Assembly (NCBI RefSeq): GCF_030913705.1
Contig: NZ_CP133190.1
Coordinates: 930,001-994,000, forward strand
DNA: 64,000 nt
Origin: Anaerocolumna sp. MB42-C2
Lineage (GTDB): Bacteria; Bacillota; Clostridia; Lachnospirales; Lachnospiraceae
Reading direction: 5' to 3'
This document shows, in pieces, positions 1-9,878 of this stretch; the first letter of the stretch is position 1, and the number at the start of each line of letters is the position of its first letter. Under the pieces are notes generated by a model, which saw only the letters and a list, made by a program, of their open reading frames with translations, had not been told where the DNA came from and searched no databases. The position numbers and the translations under genes were made by a program.

Positions 1-600
1 GGAGTAATCAGGAACCGGGCATTCCTCATAGTTTCCCATAGAAGTAAATCTTCTTCCAGCCATTTTTACCACATTAACAAATCCAACAAACTTTTCATTT
101 TCTCTTATCGGTATATGAAACGGTGCAATCTTTTTACCGTAATTTTCAGTTAAATCTTCCACTACCTGGCGATAACTTGCATTATCATCATCCATATCCG
201 TTACAAAAAACATTCTCGGTAGTTTATGCTTTTCACAATAATCCCATGCCCTCATAGTTCCTACTTCAACTCCTGCCTTAGCAGAAATAACTATAATTGC
301 CGCATCGGCGGCATTTAATGCCTCTTCTACTTCTCCAATAAAATCAAAATAACCAGGAGTATCTAAAATATTGATCTTGGTATCCTCCCAAAATACAGGT
401 ACCACTGTGGTGCTGATAGAAAAAAGACGTTTCACTTCTTCCTTATCATAATCACTGATGGTATTACCCTCTTCAATCTTACCTTGACGCTTTGTAATTC
501 CCGTTGTGTAGGCCATGGCTTCGACTAAAGTCGTCTTGCCACAGCCACCGTGGCCTAACAATACAACATTTCGAATCTTTTCTGAAGTGTAAACATTCAT
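1..600 (-). CDS. Elongation factor G-like GTPase, N-terminal part (cut by window edge)
   Basis: About 200 N-terminal residues of a translational GTPase; the rest lies beyond position 1. The start ATG at 600 has a GGAGG-type site just upstream. The P-loop reads GHGGCGKT (about residues 16-23) and the G3 motif is DTPG, as in the EF-G/TetM superfamily. The G4 position reads FVTDMDDD where canonical EF-G has NKMD, so the guanine-specificity motif is altered. It is probably one of the EF-G paralogues found beside the main FusA in Clostridia. The exact role (translocation, recycling, ribosome protection) cannot be told from this part. It is transcribed divergently from the aromatic amino acid operon. 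Confidence 0.85.
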   Translation of the reverse strand, partial: MNVYTSEKIRNVVLLGHGGCGKTTLVEAMAYTTGITKRQGKIEEGNTISDYDKEEVKRLFSISTTVVPVFWEDTKINILDTPGYFDFIGEVEEALNAADAAIIVISAKAGVEVGTMRAWDYCEKHKLPRMFFVTDMDDDNASYRQVVEDLTENYGKKIAPFHIPIRENEKFVGFVNVVKMAGRRFTSMGNYEECPVPDYS

Positions 601-1022
601 CCTTTTTTCCTCCATTACATAATATTTTGGTACTTCCTAATACTTATTTCTGTAAAATATGGGTATTCATAACATTTCAGGTACCCATGTCTATATTTTA
701 CTAAAAGTTGTCAGAATTTACAACTATTTTATACCAGTTTAACAAATATATTTATCTGAATCAATAAAGCGTACAACATTATTTTCATAATTCATTACTT
801 ATTCTCCTTATTTTTATGTTTATTTACTTTATCAGACTTTTTTCATGTATTTTTCACGCTTTAAACCGTCACACTTTAAACTGTTACACTTTAATGTTTT
901 ACAGTATTGACACCGTTATTTGTTTGATGTAAAATGAACCTAGGAAATGAAATCATTTGTCTCATAAATAAAAATATGAGAATACTAAGATTAGATTGAA
1001 CAAGAAAGGTTTAGGTATTTAT
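601..1022. other. Divergent intergenic region before the aro operon
   Basis: AT-rich spacer between the EF-G-like gene (minus) and the DAHP synthase (plus). It contains the aroF promoter at 907-935, a short near-direct repeat of ACACTTTAA around 871-893, and a small CTCATA/TATGAG hairpin at 961-980 in the leader. I see no T-box signature and no gene. Confidence 0.5.
907..935 (+). promoter_or_regulatory. Sigma-A promoter of the aro operon
   Basis: TTGACA at 907-912, a 17-bp spacer, then TAAAAT at 930-935. Transcription would begin near 942, leaving a leader of about 80 nt before the DAHP synthase start. Confidence 0.75.
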
Positions 1023-2036
1023 ATGATAATTGTAATGAAACCAAATGCAAAAAAAGAATCCATTCAGAATATTATTGAAATCATTGAAGGGAAAGGGCTT
1101 ACAGCTCACATATCCGACGGCAAAGAGGTTACCATCATTGGGGTTGTAGGGGATAAAACTAAACTTCAGGATCAGAATCTTGAGATTGCGGATGATGTTG
1201 ATAAAATTGTCCCAGTAACGGAAAGCTATAAATTAGCAAATAAAAAGTTTCATCCGGAACCTTCTGTTATCAAAGTAGGTAATACCTCTATAGGCGGTGA
1301 CGAATTTATTATTATGTCCGGTCCATGTGCGGTAGAAAGCAGGGAGCAATTATTAGAAACCGCCCGGGCTATTAAAAAAGCCGGCGCCCAGATTTTACGC
1401 GGCGGTGCATATAAGCCAAGAACTTCTCCTTATGCTTTTCAGGGTTTAGAAGAAGAAGGTTTAAAATTCATGAAAGAAGCCAGAGAAGAAACCGGTATGG
1501 CTGTTGTATGTGAAGTAACCAGCTTAGCTGCTATTGAAGCAGCAGTAAAATATGTGGATATGCTTCAGATCGGCGCTAGAAATATGCAGAATTTTTATTT
1601 ATTAAAAGAAGCAGGAAAAACCGGACTTCCTGTATTGTTAAAGAGGGGCTTGTCAGCAACCATTGATGAATGGTTAAATGCCTCCGAATATATTATTGCA
1701 GAAGGGAATCCCAATGTGGTATTATGTGAACGCGGAATCCGTACCTTTGAAACTGCAACCAGAAATACTCTGGATATCAGTGCGGTTCCAGTTATAAAAG
1801 AAAAAAGCCACTTACCGATTATTGTTGATCCAAGCCATGCAACGGGTGTGAGAAAATATGTAAAACCTTTAGCCAAATGTGCCGTTGCTGCCGGTGCGGA
1901 CGGCCTGATGATTGAAGCACATCCTAATCCGGCAATTGCTTTATCGGATGGTCCTCAATCCCTGACATTCCCCCAGCTTAATGAATTATGTTCCGAACTA
2001 AGACCTTTCGCTGCATTAATGGGTAAAAAATTCTAA
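1023..2036 (+). CDS. aroF: 3-deoxy-7-phosphoheptulonate (DAHP) synthase
   Basis: Joins phosphoenolpyruvate and erythrose 4-phosphate, the first step of the shikimate pathway. About 337 residues: a small N-terminal ferredoxin-like regulatory domain (residues 1-70), then the TIM-barrel catalytic domain with SGPCAVES, the LKRG segment and HATG near the end. This is the Thermotoga/Bacillus-type architecture, where the N-terminal domain mediates feedback control. I prefer ATG 1023 (MIIVMKPNA) to TTG 996 because family members begin this way; an AAGAAAGG site lies upstream. It is the first gene of an operon with prephenate dehydrogenase and EPSP synthase. Confidence 0.95.
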   Translation: MIIVMKPNAKKESIQNIIEIIEGKGLTAHISDGKEVTIIGVVGDKTKLQDQNLEIADDVDKIVPVTESYKLANKKFHPEPSVIKVGNTSIGGDEFIIMSGPCAVESREQLLETARAIKKAGAQILRGGAYKPRTSPYAFQGLEEEGLKFMKEAREETGMAVVCEVTSLAAIEAAVKYVDMLQIGARNMQNFYLLKEAGKTGLPVLLKRGLSATIDEWLNASEYIIAEGNPNVVLCERGIRTFETATRNTLDISAVPVIKEKSHLPIIVDPSHATGVRKYVKPLAKCAVAAGADGLMIEAHPNPAIALSDGPQSLTFPQLNELCSELRPFAALMGKKF

Positions 2037-2294
2037 GACGGTTGTATAAGATACTGCTTATTTAGTTACTTGGAGATATGGACAATAATGCCGGTGAGTT
2101 ATCGCATCTATCGTTTTTCAAAGACCCCTTAGGACCTGGATGAACAGATAGACCACAAGTAAGATAATAAGTAGAAATGCCACTGTAAACTCTAAATAAA
2201 TAATAGATTAGAAAGGATGCCATGTTGTGAATTTATCACATTGTAGATTATGGCATTATCGCAGATAAGTATGCGGTAAGCAACGGGTGTTTAT
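2037..2294 (+). other. Structured aroF-tyrA intercistronic region with possible leader peptide
   Basis: A 258-bp gap, unusually long inside an operon. It contains a GGAG-preceded 21-codon ORF at 2078-2143 with two adjacent Phe codons, and a nested hairpin at about 2216-2265 (ATGCCAT/ATGGCAT enclosing TTGTGA/TCACA). No U-run follows the hairpin, so termination control is not evident. Confidence 0.3.
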
Positions 2295-3404
2295 ATGAAG
2301 GATTCAATAGTTGGCTTTATTGGCTTTGGTTTAATCGGCGGTTCTATCGCCCGCGCTTTAAAAGAAATAAATCCAGGCAATACTTTAATCGCATTTAACT
2401 ATAATAAAAATAAGTTAGGAAATGGCCTGAAGGAAGCTTTAGACGATAAGGTTCTGGACCGTATCTCCTATGATCTGAATGATACTTTTCCAGCCTGCGA
2501 TATTATTTTTTTGTGCGCACCGGTATTATCCAATATAACTTATCTTACTAATTTGAAAAATGTCATAAAGCCAGACTGTATTGTGACGGATGTGGGAAGT
2601 GTAAAAGAAAATATACATAAGGCAGTTTCAGAATTAGGACTGGAACACCAGTTTATCGGCGGGCATCCCATGGCCGGTTCGGAGAAAACTGGTTATCAGA
2701 ATTCCCACAGCAAACTGCTGGAAAATGCATATTACATTTTAACTCCTACGGAAAAAACCTCTCAGGATAAACTTCAAAAACTATATGAAATTGTTAGTGA
2801 AATTAGTGCTATTCCCTTGATTTTGAACCCAAAAGAACATGATACTATAACCGCTGCTATCAGCCATGTACCTCATATCATAGCCTCCAGTCTGGTAAAT
2901 CTGGTAAAAGATTCGGATGACACCTCCGAAAAAATGCGCACCCTTGCAGCCGGCGGTTTCAAAGATATCACAAGAATTGCCTCTTCCTCCCCAATTATGT
3001 GGCAAAATATATGTTTAACAAATACGGAGAGTATAATCCAGGTTCTAAATCAATATATTTCCTCCTTACAGGACATTGGAAAAGCCTTGGAGTGTAAGGA
3101 TGAAGATTATCTATACCGGTTTTTTGACACTGCCAGCGAATATAGGGATTCCATACCAAATAAATCCATCGGTATGATGAAAAAAGTATTTGAGATTTAT
3201 CTGGATATTATAGACGAAACCGGAGCAATCGCTACCATCGCCACATTACTTGCTACTAACCGGATCAGTATTAAGAATATTGGTGTTATTCATAACAGGG
3301 AATTTGAACAGGGTGTACTTCGGATTGAATTTTACGAGGAGCAAGCTTCCGTACTGGCTGTTGAATTATTAAAGAAATACCGTTATACTGTTTATGAAAG
3401 ATAA
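2295..3404 (+). CDS. tyrA: Prephenate dehydrogenase with C-terminal ACT domain
   Basis: Oxidatively decarboxylates prephenate to 4-hydroxyphenylpyruvate for tyrosine synthesis. The N-terminal NAD-binding Rossmann motif GFGLIGGS lies at about residues 10-17; GGHPMAGSEKTG at about 120-131 is the characteristic substrate-site block. The last 70 or so residues form an ACT-like regulatory domain, expected to sense tyrosine. At 369 residues it matches the TyrA-ACT form of Firmicutes. The ribosome binding site is weak. It sits between DAHP synthase and EPSP synthase, all on the same strand. Confidence 0.94.
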   Translation: MKDSIVGFIGFGLIGGSIARALKEINPGNTLIAFNYNKNKLGNGLKEALDDKVLDRISYDLNDTFPACDIIFLCAPVLSNITYLTNLKNVIKPDCIVTDVGSVKENIHKAVSELGLEHQFIGGHPMAGSEKTGYQNSHSKLLENAYYILTPTEKTSQDKLQKLYEIVSEISAIPLILNPKEHDTITAAISHVPHIIASSLVNLVKDSDDTSEKMRTLAAGGFKDITRIASSSPIMWQNICLTNTESIIQVLNQYISSLQDIGKALECKDEDYLYRFFDTASEYRDSIPNKSIGMMKKVFEIYLDIIDETGAIATIATLLATNRISIKNIGVIHNREFEQGVLRIEFYEEQASVLAVELLKKYRYTVYER

Positions 3405-3459
3405 AAACGTTGATTTTACGTCCTGCAATTATACAGTTCTGAAAGATTGGAGTTAAACA

Positions 3460-4749
3460 ATGATATTACAAAAAGTAAACGCTTTAAAAGGTGAGATTAC
3501 AGTGCCCGGAGACAAATCGATTTCCCACCGTGCTGTCATGTTTGGTGCTTTAGCGGAAGGAACCACGGAAATTACCCATTTTTTACAGGGAGCTGACTGC
3601 CTGTCTACAATCGGGTGTTTTCGTGACATGGGAATTGCTATTGAAAACGATCCTTTAAATAATAAGGTTATGGTCCATGGCAAAGGCCTTCATGGATTAA
3701 AACAGGCCTCCGGCATTCTTAACGTCGGTAACAGCGGTACAACTATGCGGCTGATGTCAGGTATCCTTAGCGCTCAGACGTTTTCTACCACTATGACCGG
3801 TGATGATTCTATTCAAAAGCGCCCTATGGGCAGAGTAATCACACCATTAACTATGATGGGGGCTGATATAAAAAGCATAAGCGGAAATGGTTGTGCTCCT
3901 TTGGAAATTCTGGGCAGACATACTCCGCTTCACGGTATCTCCTACCATTCACCGGTTGCATCGGCGCAGGTTAAGTCCGCAGTTTTACTTGCAGGCTTAT
4001 ATGGAGATGTTCCTACTTCCGTTACCGAACCATACGTTTCCAGAAATCACACAGAATTAATGTTAAAAATGTTAGGTGCAGATATAGAGAATCAGGGCAA
4101 TACGGCGGTTATAAAACCTGAACCTGATTTGCATGCTGAAAAAATTACTGTTCCGGGCGACATCTCCTCAGCTGCATATTTTGTAGCGGCCGGTCTTATT
4201 ATTCCCGGGTCAGAAATATTGATTAAAAATGTAGGAATCAATCCGACCAGGAATGGGATTATTAAAGTATGTGAAATGATGGGCGCTGATATTAAAATAG
4301 AAAACATACGAAATACAGACACTGAGGCAGTAGCAGATATTCTGGTACGGCACAGCGAATTAACGGGAGCAGAAATCGGCGGTGCCTTAATCCCGACTTT
4401 AATTGATGAACTGCCTGTAATAGCTGTAATGGCTTGTTTTGCAAAAGGTAAAACCATAATAAAGGATGCAGCAGAACTAAAAGTTAAGGAATCCAACCGT
4501 ATTGATGTAATGGTGCATAACTTATCCCTAATGGGTGCAAAGGTAACTGCCACAGAAGACGGTTTGATAATTGAGGGCGGCAGACCATTAAAAGGAGCCG
4601 TTATAGACAGTAATTTAGATCATCGTATTGCCATGTCTTTTGCTGTCGCTGCATTGGCTGCTGACGACAGCACCGAAATACTTGGTGCTGAGTGTGTTAA
4701 TATTTCATACCCGGATTTTTATTCAGACTTAAAAAGTTTAGTACCTTAA
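3460..4749 (+). CDS. aroA: 3-phosphoshikimate 1-carboxyvinyltransferase (EPSP synthase)
   Basis: Transfers the enolpyruvyl group of PEP to shikimate 3-phosphate, the sixth shikimate pathway step. 429 residues, normal length. Seen: GDKSISHRA at about 18-26 (PEP and shikimate-3-phosphate binding), NSGTTMRL near 90-97, KRPMGR near 120, and KVKESNRI near 345. A GGAG site precedes the ATG. It is the last gene of the aro operon and is followed by a strong hairpin at 4790-4837. Confidence 0.96.
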   Translation: MILQKVNALKGEITVPGDKSISHRAVMFGALAEGTTEITHFLQGADCLSTIGCFRDMGIAIENDPLNNKVMVHGKGLHGLKQASGILNVGNSGTTMRLMSGILSAQTFSTTMTGDDSIQKRPMGRVITPLTMMGADIKSISGNGCAPLEILGRHTPLHGISYHSPVASAQVKSAVLLAGLYGDVPTSVTEPYVSRNHTELMLKMLGADIENQGNTAVIKPEPDLHAEKITVPGDISSAAYFVAAGLIIPGSEILIKNVGINPTRNGIIKVCEMMGADIKIENIRNTDTEAVADILVRHSELTGAEIGGALIPTLIDELPVIAVMACFAKGKTIIKDAAELKVKESNRIDVMVHNLSLMGAKVTATEDGLIIEGGRPLKGAVIDSNLDHRIAMSFAVAALAADDSTEILGAECVNISYPDFYSDLKSLVP

Positions 4750-4789
4750 ATTATTTATAATTTATACAGTACATCTTTATCCAGTAATT

Positions 4790-4837
4790 TAAAATCGGCA
4801 GGAAGAACAGTTCAAACTGTTCCTCCTGCCGATTTTA
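4790..4837. terminator. Bidirectional hairpin terminator between convergent genes
   Basis: A 22-bp stem with one mismatch (arms TAAAATCGGCAGG... and ...CCTGCCGATTTTA) around a TCAA loop. The flanking A and T runs suit termination of both aroA (plus) and the secreted-protein gene (minus). Confidence 0.8.
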
Positions 4838-4868
4838 AAAGTTGCTTAATTTGCGGAACATTTAATAA

Positions 4869-7310
4869 CTATGATGCTGGTGAAATATTGACTGTTACTT
4901 CATCAGAAACATCACCAAAACCAGGAACTTTCACAGTCACCATAACCGTCACTGTTTTTGCAGTTTCATTTTTCCCCACTGTTAAAACACCATTCTCATC
5001 AATCACGGTATCTTCGCCACCTACAACTTTCCATACTTCTTTGCCGCCTTTTAAAGACCTGGATCCTCTGATGATCTCAAACCGGTGAGATTGCCCTTGC
5101 ACGACAGAAGCGTCCCTGTTGGTAATCGATACACCTATCTCCGATTCGGCGACCGCTCCATACAGCTCTACTTCAGCTACACGGGCGATTCCATCGTCTC
5201 CGGGATCGGTTATGTTTATACGAACATACCTGGCTTCAATGGGATCAATATCAATATCGCTTACATCGTAAGTATTAGCGTAATACTGATCTACAGTAGT
5301 CCACTCCTTACCGTCCATACTTACCTCAACCGTATAATCCCTGGTATTCAGGGATGTAGCAAGTCCATTGCTTCCCGCATGCTGAATCAAATATCTGGAC
5401 AGTACATATGTTTCGCCTAACGAATAGGTCAGGGACTGGGCTCCGCTTTCCGACGCCGTCCATATATCTCCGGATGGAGTACCGTCCACAGTAAGTTCAG
5501 CGTAATCCGTTTTACTGGTAGCTGAGGCTGTCAAATTAGCAGAAAGTCCCAGGTTAAACGGTAACCTGTTGCTCTCACAATATAAGGCCAGGAAATGATC
5601 CGCTCTGACAAACTTTACCTTATCACCATAAGCATCGTACATTCTGTTGGCTGCGTTCACAATATTGCTCGGTTTGGAACTTCCCCATACGCTCATCTGT
5701 GTCGCCAGAAAATGAGGATCGGTGCCCTCCCACTCATTAATGTAATTCTTCAGTAAATTGCAATAAGAATTTTCATCTGCCGAATAATACGCCTGATCCA
5801 AGCTATACACGGGCTTATTATTGTTAATGCTGCCAGGCACCGTGCCCCGATTTCTAAAGTCTTGTACAGTAAGTCCATACAGGTATCTCGCGTTTTCCGT
5901 GTAGATGTCTCGTTGATTCTTGGAAAGCGTATCCCATATGGTAGCGATCCGCAGACCAGTCCTGTACATATAGTTATTGGTCAGCCTTGCATAATCCGCC
6001 ATCAGCTCATCGTTTTCAAGAAAATTCTGTTCCGGTGCGCCAGGTTCAGGAAGGGTATTTTCAAACATAGCGTAACCCAGACCCGAAGGCCCGCTAATTA
6101 AATTCTCGCAGTCCGTCGCCTGAGAATAGTAATAATTCAAAATAGCCGGGCCAGCGTCAGCAAGAGCCGGACTGATTGTCCAACTTATTGGAATCTGTCC
6201 GCGGCTATTCACAGTAGCAGGGTCATCCCATAGTTTGCGCATGTATCTTTGAATATATTGGATATTATCGCCATCGCTGATAATAGGTGCGATATATACT
6301 TTATCCCCAAGCTCGGGTTTATTGGGGACTTTCGGAATCTGAATGGCAGTATCAGTTCCGCCGAATACGGTTCCGTTGATATAGTGATCAGCCGGAAGCA
6401 GGGATAATCCATATTTTGCTGCAGTCGTTACGCCTGACCGTTCGGTAGCGGACCAGCCCAGTACAAGACCATTGCCAGCCTCCATATCGACAAGGAATTT
6501 CTCGAAAAGTTCCTTCTGTTCTTCGTTTGTGCAGTCCAACCAAACAACCGCTGCTTTTGTGGCTGCAGCATAATCCCTGATATAATGTGGCTTGTCGGTA
6601 TTCAGGCTGATCAGGAGCCGGTGATTGCAAAGTTTCCAATAATGATCATACAAATAAGTATAGGTATCCAGGGCATTATATAAATTAAGGCTCCGTAAAT
6701 CAATAACTCTTTCAGAATCTTTTATATCTGGCAACATAATACCTTTACTTACCCACTGGTTATAGGTATTCAGATCCATTGGAAGCATATCGCGCAGACC
6801 CGCCACAGTAGAGGCGAGGTTACGCATATGTGCATTCTTGTCTGAATCAAATAGAACCACACCTTTTGTTTCGTCAATATACTTTTGAACCAACTCAAAC
6901 TTCTGCCTGTTTTCATATTTAATACAGTCAAGGTCCGTAATAGGTGTCTCACGCCATGTGTCAGGACCTTCGTCGGGGTTGATATCAGTAAACAGAATTC
7001 GTGGTTTCGTCCTGTTCACGATGCCTTGTAGAGCCGTTATGGTCACACGTTCGTTTTGACCGCTATAATCAAATGCCCCAATAGAGATTGTGTCAATCGG
7101 ATCAGCCGGTCTGGAAAAGATCGGCAACACTTGTCCATCCGGCCAGTACATTCCCTCATCCGGATTATATACCCTGGCATATGGTTTATACTTATTTTCC
7201 CTGTTTTCATCGACAGCCGCTTTGGCAACTAACGCAGGTGCCGTGTTCATAATTAATACGGAAACCAGAACGACATATATAATTTTATTTACTCCTGTAA
7301 GCTGCTTCAT
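4869..7310 (-). CDS. Secreted GxGYxYP-type putative glycoside hydrolase with discoidin domain
   Basis: 813 residues with a signal peptide (KQLTGVNK then a hydrophobic stretch, cleavage near AKAA). The large central region resembles the GxGYxYP family: it contains SDGDN, WTISP and GPSGLGYAMF, a variant of the family's GxGYxY motif. Residues about 600-730 form an F5/8 type C (discoidin) carbohydrate-binding module ending in RYVRINITDPG and AEVELYG. The last 80 residues look like an Ig-like beta domain. The family is a predicted glycoside hydrolase; no substrate is established. It appears richer in G+C than its neighbours, which may mean transfer. It is a lone gene convergent with aroA. Confidence 0.8.
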   Translation of the reverse strand: MKQLTGVNKIIYVVLVSVLIMNTAPALVAKAAVDENRENKYKPYARVYNPDEGMYWPDGQVLPIFSRPADPIDTISIGAFDYSGQNERVTITALQGIVNRTKPRILFTDINPDEGPDTWRETPITDLDCIKYENRQKFELVQKYIDETKGVVLFDSDKNAHMRNLASTVAGLRDMLPMDLNTYNQWVSKGIMLPDIKDSERVIDLRSLNLYNALDTYTYLYDHYWKLCNHRLLISLNTDKPHYIRDYAAATKAAVVWLDCTNEEQKELFEKFLVDMEAGNGLVLGWSATERSGVTTAAKYGLSLLPADHYINGTVFGGTDTAIQIPKVPNKPELGDKVYIAPIISDGDNIQYIQRYMRKLWDDPATVNSRGQIPISWTISPALADAGPAILNYYYSQATDCENLISGPSGLGYAMFENTLPEPGAPEQNFLENDELMADYARLTNNYMYRTGLRIATIWDTLSKNQRDIYTENARYLYGLTVQDFRNRGTVPGSINNNKPVYSLDQAYYSADENSYCNLLKNYINEWEGTDPHFLATQMSVWGSSKPSNIVNAANRMYDAYGDKVKFVRADHFLALYCESNRLPFNLGLSANLTASATSKTDYAELTVDGTPSGDIWTASESGAQSLTYSLGETYVLSRYLIQHAGSNGLATSLNTRDYTVEVSMDGKEWTTVDQYYANTYDVSDIDIDPIEARYVRINITDPGDDGIARVAEVELYGAVAESEIGVSITNRDASVVQGQSHRFEIIRGSRSLKGGKEVWKVVGGEDTVIDENGVLTVGKNETAKTVTVMVTVKVPGFGDVSDEVTVNISPAS

Positions 7311-7728
7311 TATTTTCCCTCCTCTATTATCTATACATTTCCTGGGTATCGTTACGACAGTAATTCTCTGAACGAACCGTCTTAAGCGCTTCCATGCATA
7401 TAGTCATCCCTCCCTTTCGATTTATAACCTTGATAAGGTATTTATTACATTTTTATTATAATTTAATTCCATAATTTTACAACATCAATTGTCTATTCTA
7501 CATGATTTTTGCCTAATATACAATAATATGTAATTATTATAGCCGATATAGCCGGTTATTGCGGGATAGCTGATTATGGCGAGATCTAAATACAGCATAC
7601 TTATTTTCCTGTTTTTACATTTATAAAACAAAAAGCCCCGGAAAACACTGATGTTGAACCTATCATGTTTCCCAAGACTTTTCTTGACTTATTTTCAGTT
7701 ATCAGATTTTCCAGAGATTTTTTCTGGA
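7311..7728. other. Intergenic region upstream of the secreted-protein gene
   Basis: AT-rich. It holds the queA terminator at 7634-7679 and the 5' region of the GxGYxYP gene, with a purine-rich site just upstream of its ATG. No further gene seen. Confidence 0.4.
7634..7679 (-). terminator. queA terminator
   Basis: On the minus strand AGTCTTGGGAAACA pairs with TGTTTTCCGGGGCT (14 bp with G-U pairs), followed by TTTTTG. Confidence 0.65.
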
Positions 7729-8787
7729 TTAATCCTTGTTTTCATTCATAGCATTTATAATGTTAGTTATAAACATCGCATCCCCAAAACTAAAGAAACG
7801 GTAACGTTCTTTTACCGCCAATTCATATGCCTTTAGAACATTCTCTCTGCCTGCTAAGGCTGATACCAGCATAATTAATGTAGACTCCGGTAAATGGAAG
7901 TTGGTGATTAAGGCATTAAGTATCTTAAATTGATACCCGGGATAAATAAAGATCTCCGTATCCCCGCTTCCGGCTTTTACAAATCCCTGTTCATCCGCTG
8001 CGGATTCTACGGTTCTACAGCTGGTGGTTCCAACACATATAATTCTTCCGCCGTTTTTCTTGGTATTGTTGATTTTTTCGGCTTCTTCCGGTTCAATAAT
8101 ATAAAATTCCGAATGCATATGGTGATCCAAGATATTTTCTTCTTTAACCGGGCGGAAAGTTCCCAGACCCACATGAAGCGTAACATTTGCTATAATGATT
8201 CCTTTCTCTTCAATCTGTTTCAATAATTCTTTGGTAAAATGTAATCCGGCGGTAGGGGCGGCTGCCGATCCTTCATATTTTGCATATACGGTCTGATACC
8301 GGTTTTTATCCTGTAACTGATGGGTAATATAAGGAGGTAACGGCATCTGCCCTAGTTGATCCAGAATTTCTTCGAAAATTCCCTCATAATAAAACTTAAC
8401 TAACCGGTTTCCTTCATCTACAATTTTAATGACTTCGCAGTTCAATAAACCGTTACCAAAACTAATCTTTGTACCTACTTTCGCTTTTTTACCGGGTTTT
8501 ACCAAAGCCTCCCAGATATCATTTTCCTGCCGTTTCAGAAGCAGTATCTCAACTTTTGCTCCGGTTCCTTCTTTTTCACCGATTAATCTGGCCGGAATTA
8601 CTTTCGTATTATTAATTACCAGGCAGTCTCCTGGATTTAAATAATCAATAATGTCCTTAAATATTCTATGCTCTGTTTCACCTGTATTTTTATCTAACAC
8701 TAACAGTCTTGAACCGGACCGGTCAGGGAGCGGGTCCTGTGCGATTAACTCCTCCGGTAAATCAAAATAAAAATCTTGTTTTGTCAT
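7729..8787 (-). CDS. queA: S-adenosylmethionine:tRNA ribosyltransferase-isomerase
   Basis: Transfers and isomerises the ribosyl part of SAM onto preQ1 in tRNA to give epoxyqueuosine. 352 residues, full length. Typical blocks: [20 protein letters not shown] at the N-terminus, [26 protein letters not shown], and [21 protein letters not shown] near the C-terminus. The start has an AGGAG site. The neighbours upstream on the strand also act on tRNA (TtcA-like protein and cysteine desulfurase), but about 230 bp separates them, so an operon is unproven. No preQ1 riboswitch is visible upstream. Confidence 0.96.
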   Translation of the reverse strand: MTKQDFYFDLPEELIAQDPLPDRSGSRLLVLDKNTGETEHRIFKDIIDYLNPGDCLVINNTKVIPARLIGEKEGTGAKVEILLLKRQENDIWEALVKPGKKAKVGTKISFGNGLLNCEVIKIVDEGNRLVKFYYEGIFEEILDQLGQMPLPPYITHQLQDKNRYQTVYAKYEGSAAAPTAGLHFTKELLKQIEEKGIIIANVTLHVGLGTFRPVKEENILDHHMHSEFYIIEPEEAEKINNTKKNGGRIICVGTTSCRTVESAADEQGFVKAGSGDTEIFIYPGYQFKILNALITNFHLPESTLIMLVSALAGRENVLKAYELAVKERYRFFSFGDAMFITNIINAMNENKD

Positions 8788-8921
8788 ATATTTCTCCTAT
8801 TTGATACACGTTTATAAATATTGGAATCTCACCTGCTGTAAGTTTCTATTATCCAAAATCGTTTCTTGCAAATTAATCCAAATTCTATAATTTAGTAACA
8901 TTATTATTACACTATTTCATA

Positions 8922-8953
8922 TTACAATCATTAATTTTACAATCATTAATTTT
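8922..8953. repeat. 15-bp tandem repeat, two copies
   Basis: TTACAATCATTAATT occurs twice with a 15-bp period in the AT-rich spacer between queA and the TtcA-like gene. Confidence 0.6.
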
Positions 8954-9014
8954 GATTTATTATTTTACACTTGTTGATCTTACACATTTTTTATATTAAT
9001 TTTTATTTTGTTTT

Positions 9015-9878
9015 TTACTTCAATTCATTTTCTGAATCCATACTACTGATATCCGTATCATAATCGTCTAGAAAACTATGGAATACCTGTTTTTTCTGGT
9101 ATCCTATCATGGTATCCAGGTTTACATTATGAACACTGCGGAAGATATTCATATCAATAATAGAACTTGTCTGCCTGAATTTCTTGATTAACTCTTTCAT
9201 TTCCTGCCGTTTGGACCCACCGCCGTTATCTCCTAACATACAATTTTCCGTAAACCGGCAGGCACATTGGATAAACTGCAGGTTATTATATTTTCTCCAG
9301 GCTATAATGTCTGCTTCTTTAACCATATATAGCGGTCTGATTAATTCCATTCCCTCATAATTTGTACTATGAAGTTTTGGCATCATTCCTTTCATCTGTC
9401 CGCTGTATAACATACTCATGAGAACTGTTTCAATCACATCATCAAAATGGTGTCCTAATGCAATTTTGTTACAACCCAGTTCCTTTGCATGTTTATATAG
9501 ATATCCTCTGCGCATTCTCGCACACAAATAACAGGGAGATTCCTCCACTGTTGCAACAATGTCAAAAATATCGGTTTCAAACATATGAATGGGTATATTT
9601 AAATACTCTGCATTATTTAAAATAACCTGTTTGTTATATTCATTGTACCCAGGGTTCATTACTAAAAATACGGTTTCGAATTTTACTTTACCATGTCTTT
9701 GCAATTCCTGCATACATTTTGCCAAAAGCATGGAATCCTTGCCGCCGGAGATACACACGGCTATTTTATCGCCTTCTTTAATTAACTCATACTCATTTAC
9801 GGCTGAGATAAATTTTCTCCAGATCTCCTTGCGGAATCTTTTAATAATACTTCTTTCCACATCAATATAGTTTTCCAT
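9015..9878 (-). CDS. TtcA-like tRNA 2-thiolation protein (PP-loop ATPase)
   Basis: PP-loop ATP pyrophosphatase of the TtcA/TtuA superfamily; members adenylate a tRNA base before sulfur transfer. 287 residues. CISGGKDSMLLAKC at about 44-57 is the ATP-binding loop. CYLC near 120 and CACRFTENC near 200 are candidate Fe-S or sulfur-carrying cysteines. I place the start at ATG 9878 since the upstream in-frame TTG at 9890 is itself part of the GGAG binding site. The gene follows the cysteine desulfurase by about a stop-codon overlap, which suggests that the desulfurase supplies its sulfur. The exact modified base is not determined here. Confidence 0.85.
   Translation of the reverse strand: MENYIDVERSIIKRFRKEIWRKFISAVNEYELIKEGDKIAVCISGGKDSMLLAKCMQELQRHGKVKFETVFLVMNPGYNEYNKQVILNNAEYLNIPIHMFETDIFDIVATVEESPCYLCARMRRGYLYKHAKELGCNKIALGHHFDDVIETVLMSMLYSGQMKGMMPKLHSTNYEGMELIRPLYMVKEADIIAWRKYNNLQFIQCACRFTENCMLGDNGGGSKRQEMKELIKKFRQTSSIIDMNIFRSVHNVNLDTMIGYQKKQVFHSFLDDYDTDISSMDSENELK

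Noticed and set aside
504..704. 66-codon plus-strand ORF at the EF-G-like gene start
   Set aside because: It runs over the P-loop region of the EF-G-like gene on the other strand and has no own features.
940..1022. T-box or other riboswitch before the aro operon
   Set aside because: No specifier stem or T-box sequence found; only a small hairpin in an 80-nt leader.
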